From assembly GCA_965197495.1 (NCBI GenBank), contig OZ240210.1:3906001-3970000 (forward strand): a stretch of DNA of 64,000 bases, given 5' to 3'. Below the pieces are notes generated by a model. The model was not told where the DNA came from, did no database searches, and saw nothing but the letters and a program-made list of their open reading frames with translations. A program made the translations under genes and the position numbers. Numbering within the stretch: position 1 is the first letter of the stretch; each line of letters opens with the position of its first letter. Below are positions 59,627 to 64,000 of this stretch, piece by piece. This DNA comes from SMYC01 sp965197495 (GTDB lineage: Bacteria > Acidobacteriota > Vicinamibacteria > Marinacidobacterales > SMYC01).

Positions 59627-60796
59627 CTACGCCCCGGTGGGAGCGGGCTTGCCGTTCGGGAAGATCTCTTTGAACGCAACCATGAACCGCTCCATCTCCT
59701 CCGCGGTACCGACCGAGACCCTTAAGTGCTCGAGCATCGGCGGGAAGGGACGTCCCACGAGAACGGTGCGCTTCCGGAACTCCTCGATGACTGGCCGTAC
59801 CTGTCGGCCGAGATGCACCATGAAGAAGTTGGTCTGCGACGGGATGCAAGCGAAGCCGAGCTTTTCGAGCTCGGCGGTCGTCTTCTTGCGCAGCTCAAGT
59901 GTTACGGCCCGAACCCGCTCTTGCTCCGCCGTGTCTTTGATGGCGGTGGCGCCACCCCACTTCGCGATAGCGCTGATGCTCCCCGTGCCGTTCGGGCGCA
60001 TCTGAGCGATGAGGGTTTTGGGCGCGATGGCGTATCCGAGCCGGATGGCAGCCATGCCCGAGATCTTCGAGAACGTTCGCGCCACGATGACCTGGCGTCC
60101 TTCGAGTACGTGAGGAACCGCGGTCGCGTAGTTAGGGTCTTCGACGAAGTGATGGTAGGCCTCGTCCACCAGGACGGGCATGTCCTCAGGGATTCGGTCG
60201 AGAAGCGAGTCGATCTCTTGCTTCGTGACGATGACCCCCGTCGGGTTGTTCGGGTTGCACATATAGACGAAGCCGACGTCCCGGTAGTTCTTCTTCGTGC
60301 CATCGATGATCGCGGGGATGTCCTGGCGGTAGTCAGGGAGAAGAGGCAGCTTGATCGCATCTGCCTTGATGCCGCTCGCCTGCCGGTACACCGAGCCATA
60401 GGAAGGCTCGACGCCGACGACCTTCTTGCGAACCCGCAGGAACGTGCTGCCGACGATATTCAGAATCTCGCCCGAGCCCGCGCCGAGCAGAACGTTCTCC
60501 GGCTCGACACCGTGATGCTCTGCGATCGCCTGGAGGATGTTGCCGTCGGGATAGCCGTATCGGTTGGCGTATTTGAAGGCGTGGTTCATCGCCTCCAGCA
60601 CTGCATCCGACGGTCCATAGGGATTCTCGTTGCTCGAGAGCTTGGCGAAAGCGTCGTACTCGTCCTCGGTGAGGCGCGGGCGCCGCCGCCTGGTCTGCGC
60701 CCAGAGCGCGCTTTTCGGACCGAGCCCGAGATAGCCGATAGCCGCGGCCAAGCTGCCTACGAAACCGCGACGGGAAAGCGTTTTATTCGTATCCAT
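59627..60796 (-). CDS. Tat-exported class I/II aminotransferase (histidinol-phosphate aminotransferase-like)
   Basis: A 389-aa PLP enzyme with a clear twin-arginine signal (LSRRGFVGSLAAAIGYLGLG). Core motifs resemble HisC: KLSSNENPYGPSDAVLEAM, YGYPDGNILQAIAEHHGV, VLLGAGSGEILNI, YMCNPNNPTGVI, VDEAYHHFVEDP, and ARTFSKISGMAAIRLGYAIA with the PLP lysine. The C-terminus ends HLRVSVGTAEEMERFMVAFKEIF. Tat export implies folding with PLP in the cytoplasm and function in the periplasm, odd for an amino-acid biosynthetic type. ATG 60796 is chosen over the upstream 60835 because GGAG precedes it and it starts the signal. Confidence 0.9.
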   Translation of the reverse strand: MDTNKTLSRRGFVGSLAAAIGYLGLGPKSALWAQTRRRRPRLTEDEYDAFAKLSSNENPYGPSDAVLEAMNHAFKYANRYGYPDGNILQAIAEHHGVEPENVLLGAGSGEILNIVGSTFLRVRKKVVGVEPSYGSVYRQASGIKADAIKLPLLPDYRQDIPAIIDGTKKNYRDVGFVYMCNPNNPTGVIVTKQEIDSLLDRIPEDMPVLVDEAYHHFVEDPNYATAVPHVLEGRQVIVARTFSKISGMAAIRLGYAIAPKTLIAQMRPNGTGSISAIAKWGGATAIKDTAEQERVRAVTLELRKKTTAELEKLGFACIPSQTNFFMVHLGRQVRPVIEEFRKRTVLVGRPFPPMLEHLRVSVGTAEEMERFMVAFKEIFPNGKPAPTGA

Positions 60797-60905
60797 GATC
60801 CGTGACTCCTCCATGCATTTCGTGACTATTTCCACGCCCCTGGTCGGCGAGCTGATATGACAGAAAGCATTCTAGTCGCTCGGTGGTGAGAAGTCACCAG
60901 TGAGG

Positions 60906-61343
60906 TTATTCGTCGAACAGAGCGTCGTACCACGACTGTACGTGCTCGAGCTCTTGTCCGAGTGCTATGTGGAGGACGGGCCGCTCGCGCATCGCGTCGT
61001 CGAGTCCAATTTGGACGAGGAACGCAGTCTTGCCGACACCGGCGCGTGCCATGACGACGCCGAGCTTCCCGGCGCCCAGACCACCTTTGGTCGAGCTTTC
61101 CAGAATCCGGAGAGGCTGGACGCCTTTGTTCTTGTAGGCCGAGCCGACGAGCACCGGGGTCATTTGGAGTGCGAGGGTTCCTTCACGCACGGCCCGATAG
61201 ATCTGCTCTTCGGTGACTTGCTCTTCGAGGATCGCTTCCATGAGCTCGTCCGAGAACATCGACACCGCATCGAGCATCTCTGCGCGAAACGCCGCGGCTT
61301 TCTCCTCGAGCTCGGCTGGGATCGCCTTCTCGACGACTTTCTC
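60906..61343 (-). pseudogene. Chimera of elongation factor G and a RecA-like ATPase fragment
   Basis: Read on the minus strand from about 61343: GEKVVEKAIPAELEEKAAAF, then MLDAVSMFSDELMEAILEEQVTEEQIYRAVREGTLALQMTPVLVGSAYKNKGVQ, which is EF-G (end of the G domain and its linker to domain II). It then switches in frame to PLRILESSTKGGLGAGKLGVVMARAGVGKTAFLVQIGLDDA (Walker A) and HVQSWYDALFDE with a stop at 60906, the start of a RecA/KaiC-like ATPase family. Both partners are truncated on both sides. It is a rearrangement scar, not a functional gene. Confidence 0.75.
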
Positions 61344-61873
61344 TCCTTACTCCTTTGACAAGACCGCCGCCCCCCCTAGGATGCTCCAACCGGTGCTGAG
61401 ACCATTAGCTTTTTTGGGGCTCGCCGTCGCCTCGGGCTCGACGGCTTTCGCTCAGATCGAGCTTCCGACCCCGGCGTCCCATTACGAGGATTACGACCCT
61501 GAAAAAGCGGCTCAGACGCTCATGCTCCAGCTCGCGGTGCGGGTCCCCGAAATCCGCCGCGCCCGGGCGATGGAGCTATTCGAGCGCGCGAAGGCCGGGG
61601 ACCAGCACGTGCTCTCGGCCGACGAGGCGCGGGAGCTGCTGGAAGCAGCGGATTGGACTGATTTCCGTCCCGATCTGTTGCGACTCTTGCTGCACGGCTC
61701 GAACGTTCTCGACGTGGTGCCGACCGATTATGCGCACTGGACGCCGCTCGTTCACGACGCGCTTTTGTTGTTCCTCGACCGGCTCAGCGAAGCGCGACTC
61801 ATCGAACGGGTCGTCGCTCAAGCCAACTTGCCGCGGGATGCGAGCCGGGGCGCTCGCGCGCTCGCTTTCATTG

Positions 61874-62069
61874 TTAACCCTAATCGCAAAATCTTCGAAG
61901 CACGAAAACGCGAAACAGCCGCACTGGGCGCAGGCGAGAAGCTCGTGCTGGGGCACCCGCTCGCCGCCACTATAGGTGATTCTGCACGGTGTATGCAGAA
62001 CCTGGAAAAGGTGCTATTCACGGGCCAAAGACCTCAGACACGGTGACGTTTATTTGCGATTAGGGTTAA
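61874..62069. mobile_element. MITE copy C
   Basis: Core 61878-62065 (188 bp, one G shorter than the others) with CCCTAATCGCAAA termini, flanked by TTAA at 61874-61877 and 62066-62069. The right TTAA is also the left TTAA of copy D. Confidence 0.93.
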
Positions 62070-62262
62070 CCCTAATCGCAAAATCTTCGAAGCACGAAAA
62101 CGCGAAACAGCCGCACTGGGCGCAGGCGAGAAGCTCGTGCTGGGGCACCCGCTCGCCGCCACTATAGGTGATTCTGCACGGTGTATGCAGAACCTGGAAA
62201 AGGTGCTATTCACGGGGCCAAAGACCTCAGACACGGTAACGTTTATTTGCGATTAGGGTTAA
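62066..62262. mobile_element. MITE copy D
   Basis: Core 62070-62258 (189 bp) with CCCTAATCGCAAA termini and TTAA at 62066-62069 and 62259-62262. It is in direct tandem with copy C and shares its TTAA, which suggests a second insertion into the duplicated target or a tandem duplication. Confidence 0.93.
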
Positions 62263-63084
62263 TACGCCGAGCCTCCAGAAACTCGCGCAAATCCTCGCGA
62301 GAAACCAGGGGATCGACGCGGACTTCCGCGCCGCGCTCCAGACCGTGGAGAACGGGCTCGAGACCGCGCAATACGAAGCCGTCTTCGCACAGATCCAGAG
62401 CGAGCTGAGCGAGGAGGTGCGGCAAAAGTACGAGCTCGAGCTCGACGATACGCTGCTGGCGGAGGCGAGCGTCGGCGCCGTCGTTGCCGCAACGTTCAAG
62501 GATCCCGATACGGGAGAGAAGGAGCGCGCGGCGTGCAAGGTTTTGAAACCCTACGCGGTATCGGCGCTCAACGAAGATCTGGCGATCATCGATCATGTCC
62601 TTCTCTATCTCGAGGAGAACGCGGAGTTCTACGATCTCGGCGCGACGCCGCTCGTCGAGATGCGTCAAGCGCTGTCGCGGGAGGTACGGGTCGGGGATGA
62701 GCAGCAGAATCTCGCGCGGGCACACGTCTACTACGCCGACCAGCCGAAGGTCCTCGTGCCCGCGCTCTACCCGTTCTCGACCGAGAACGTAACGTGCATG
62801 GAGCTCGTTCGAGGCGTCAAGATCACCGACGCCTATATCGGCGAGGCCGAAAAACGGGCCATGCTCGCCCGCCGGCTGAGCGACGCCCTGATGTACGATG
62901 TCTTGTTCTCGCCCCACGAGAGCGCGCTCTTTCACGGAGACCCGCACGCGGGCAACGTGTTTCACGTCGAGGAAGGCGGCGAGGACCCGTATCGCATTGC
63001 CTTCATCGATTGGGGGCTTGCGGCTGAGTTCAATCGTCGGGAGCGGCAAAAGATGGTGCAGCTGATGCTCGGTCTCTCTCTGCG

Positions 63085-63606
63085 CCATGCCTGCGCAAGG
63101 TGCAGCATGGTCGTAGCCCCGGCGAAGACTACAGTATGCATTGGCCGGAGGGGAGAGATGGCAACGATCGCGAGCATCACCAGGATGAGCGTCCCGGGGA
63201 GGTGATGGTCTTCTTCTGGGTGAACGGGAAGGTAGTACAAGACCGATACGATCCATATCAAAGCCAACATCAGGCCCAGCACGACGGCCACCGGGCGGGC
63301 ATGTTGCCGCGCTGTTTCTGAGTACGACATCGCGTAAGCCAGAACGCCGGTCAGGACCATGGCAACGTGACCCCACGGTCTTCCCGCCGTGGGAACTCTG
63401 GTAACTTGTTCGAGTAGAAGCACCCAAGCCACTGCTCCGATCAGCACGAGCCCGGCCGCCCGAAACGCCGACTCCGCAAGACCGGCGAACTCGGCCTCCA
63501 GTTCCGGGTCTTCTTTCGGTGGAAAAAAGCTTTGGGTGAGATTGTCCCAGAAACTGAGTGGGGGACGCTGGGTCTCGGCGTAGAGGTACTGCCGCCAGCT
63601 CATCAC
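63085..63606 (-). pseudogene. Membrane protein N-terminal fragment (sensor- or cyclase-like)
   Basis: From ATG 63606 a ~170-residue frame has a polar N-terminus (SWRQYLYAETQRPPLSFWDNLTQSFFPPKED) and about four TM helices (AAGLVLIGAVAWVLLLEQV; HVAMVLTGVLAYAMSY; VAVVLGLMLALIWIVSVLYYL; LPGTLILVMLAIVAIS). It then passes into antisense of the ABC1 pseudogene at about 63087. Such N-terminal membrane modules precede histidine-kinase, cyclase or HD-type output domains, but the output part is missing here. Confidence 0.6.
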
Positions 63607-63716
63607 GACAGTCTAAGTCCGGGACCGGCGAGAGGGCAAGGGTGGGCTGACTCGCTTGTACCTGTCCCGACGACAGGCGCCGAAGCGGGCGGGCATGTAG
63701 TTTCGGCGCGTATAGT

Positions 63717-64000
63717 TCATTCGTGGGTGAAAATTGCACACTCGAGCCACGGATGACGAACTCTAAGACGCCGCGCCTCCGTGGGTTTTCGCCGGAGCCC
63801 GCCGGATGAAGAGCTGCCGAAGTTCGTGTGCTCTCGCATGCGGTAGCTGTTACCGCGGATGTTGACGAGGTGGAGTGGTGCAGGATGCGGTCGATGAGAG
63901 CAGCAGCCATGACCTCGCCCCAGCCGCGGGTGGGCCGGCGACGGAACCTATGAAGCGACAACCCCGGCGGGGAAGCGTCTCGACGAACGTAGGCTTTTGC
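63717..64000 (-). pseudogene. IS21-family helper ATPase IstB, C-terminal remnant (runs off the window)
   Basis: In the minus direction from the window edge the sequence reads RPTRGWGEVMAAALIDRILHHS, then after a shift near 63872 LVNIRGNSYRMREHTNFGSS and a stop at 63717. This is the end of IstB, the AAA+ helper of IS21-type transposition (conserved DRLLHH and SYRLR). The frameshift makes it inactive. Bases 63607-63716 between it and the membrane fragment probably hold the IS21 end; I could not define its terminal repeat. Confidence 0.78.

Larger units (their letters stand above)
61381..63087 (+). pseudogene. Exported ABC1/UbiB-like kinase, split by two MITEs and truncated
   Basis: ATG 61381 starts a signal-like leader (LRPLAFLGLAVASGSTAFAQ) and a ~150-residue helical region. 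The frame is cut at TTAA 61874 by two tandem MITEs and resumes after TTAA 62259 as NTPSLQKLAQILARNQGID. ABC1 kinase motifs then follow: EASVGAVVAATFKDPDTGE, AACKVLKPYA (ATP-binding Lys), FHGDPHAGNVFHV (catalytic loop), RIAFIDWGLAAEF (metal-binding Asp). The KxGQ motif reads KLAQ. At about 63087 the gene stops against antisense of another gene. Without the MITEs the frame is continuous (ALAFIVNTPSLQKL). Confidence 0.85.

Noticed and set aside
1..64000. tRNA, rRNA and CRISPR loci
   Set aside because: I scanned for tRNA T-loop patterns, rRNA-like conserved stretches and regularly spaced repeats and saw none. A covariance-model search would be decisive.

Overview
The window is high-GC bacterial chromosome, and its gene content points to an Acidobacteriota-like organism. 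This is inferred from family content, since no rRNA was seen. The clues are a GWxTD-domain protein, a TonB receptor with an N-terminal carboxypeptidase-like plug domain next to a TPR protein and a CRTAC1/ASPIC-UnbV protein, DUF2723 membrane glycosyltransferases, bTHX, and many exported versions of normally cytoplasmic enzymes. No tRNA, rRNA or CRISPR was recognised. Decay is heavy: about twenty genes are frameshifted, truncated, fused or split by mobile elements.

Layout. 0.3-3.6 kb: SDR oxidoreductase, DUF1802 protein, a decayed CoA-transferase and citrate synthase. 3.6-6.4 kb: an accessory island bounded by a perfect 78-bp inverted repeat, holding a four-helix-bundle (23S rRNA intervening-sequence type) gene, a 531-aa protein of a probably mobile unknown family, and a MITE. 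6.4-12.4 kb: aminotransferase, PilZ protein, ispG, a 43-codon gene for ribosomal protein bTHX, pxpA and a fused pxpBC. 12.4-20.6 kb: a RskA-type anti-sigma factor with a frameshifted ECF sigma gene, ArsC, a thioredoxin-like probable selenoprotein (in-frame UGA plus SECIS-like hairpin) and three membrane or glycosylation genes, two of them frameshifted.

20.6-25.9 kb: a truncated 55-aa-repeat protein, an ISL3 fragment, a CRTAC1 protein and a GWxTD protein. 25.9-37.6 kb: a cluster that reads as extracytoplasmic nucleic-acid and nucleoside use: SAH/adenosine-type deaminase, tandem cytidine-deaminase-like lipoprotein, nucleoside hydrolase plus a remnant, TonB receptor, TPR, CRTAC1, 5'-nucleotidase and extracellular nuclease fragments. 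37.6-48 kb: metF, then an IS graveyard (IS256-type, IS3-type, at least four ISL3 copies or fragments, MITE) that splits a glycosyltransferase and adjoins a decayed M19 dipeptidase.

48.1-53.2 kb: a tesA-ybbA-ybbP-type operon and a histone-deacetylase-family enzyme. 53.2-61.4 kb: an HpcH/HpaI aldolase split by an intact ISL3 element with 8-bp target duplications, a large membrane protein, a GGDEF response regulator, a Tat-exported aminotransferase and an EF-G/ATPase chimera. 61.4-64 kb: an exported ABC1-kinase pseudogene carrying two tandem MITEs, a truncated membrane protein and an IS21 istB remnant.

The observations most worth following up are the selenoprotein, the 188-189-bp MITE with TTAR target duplications, the nucleoside-scavenging cluster, and the 4-helix-bundle/531-aa island with structured inverted repeats.
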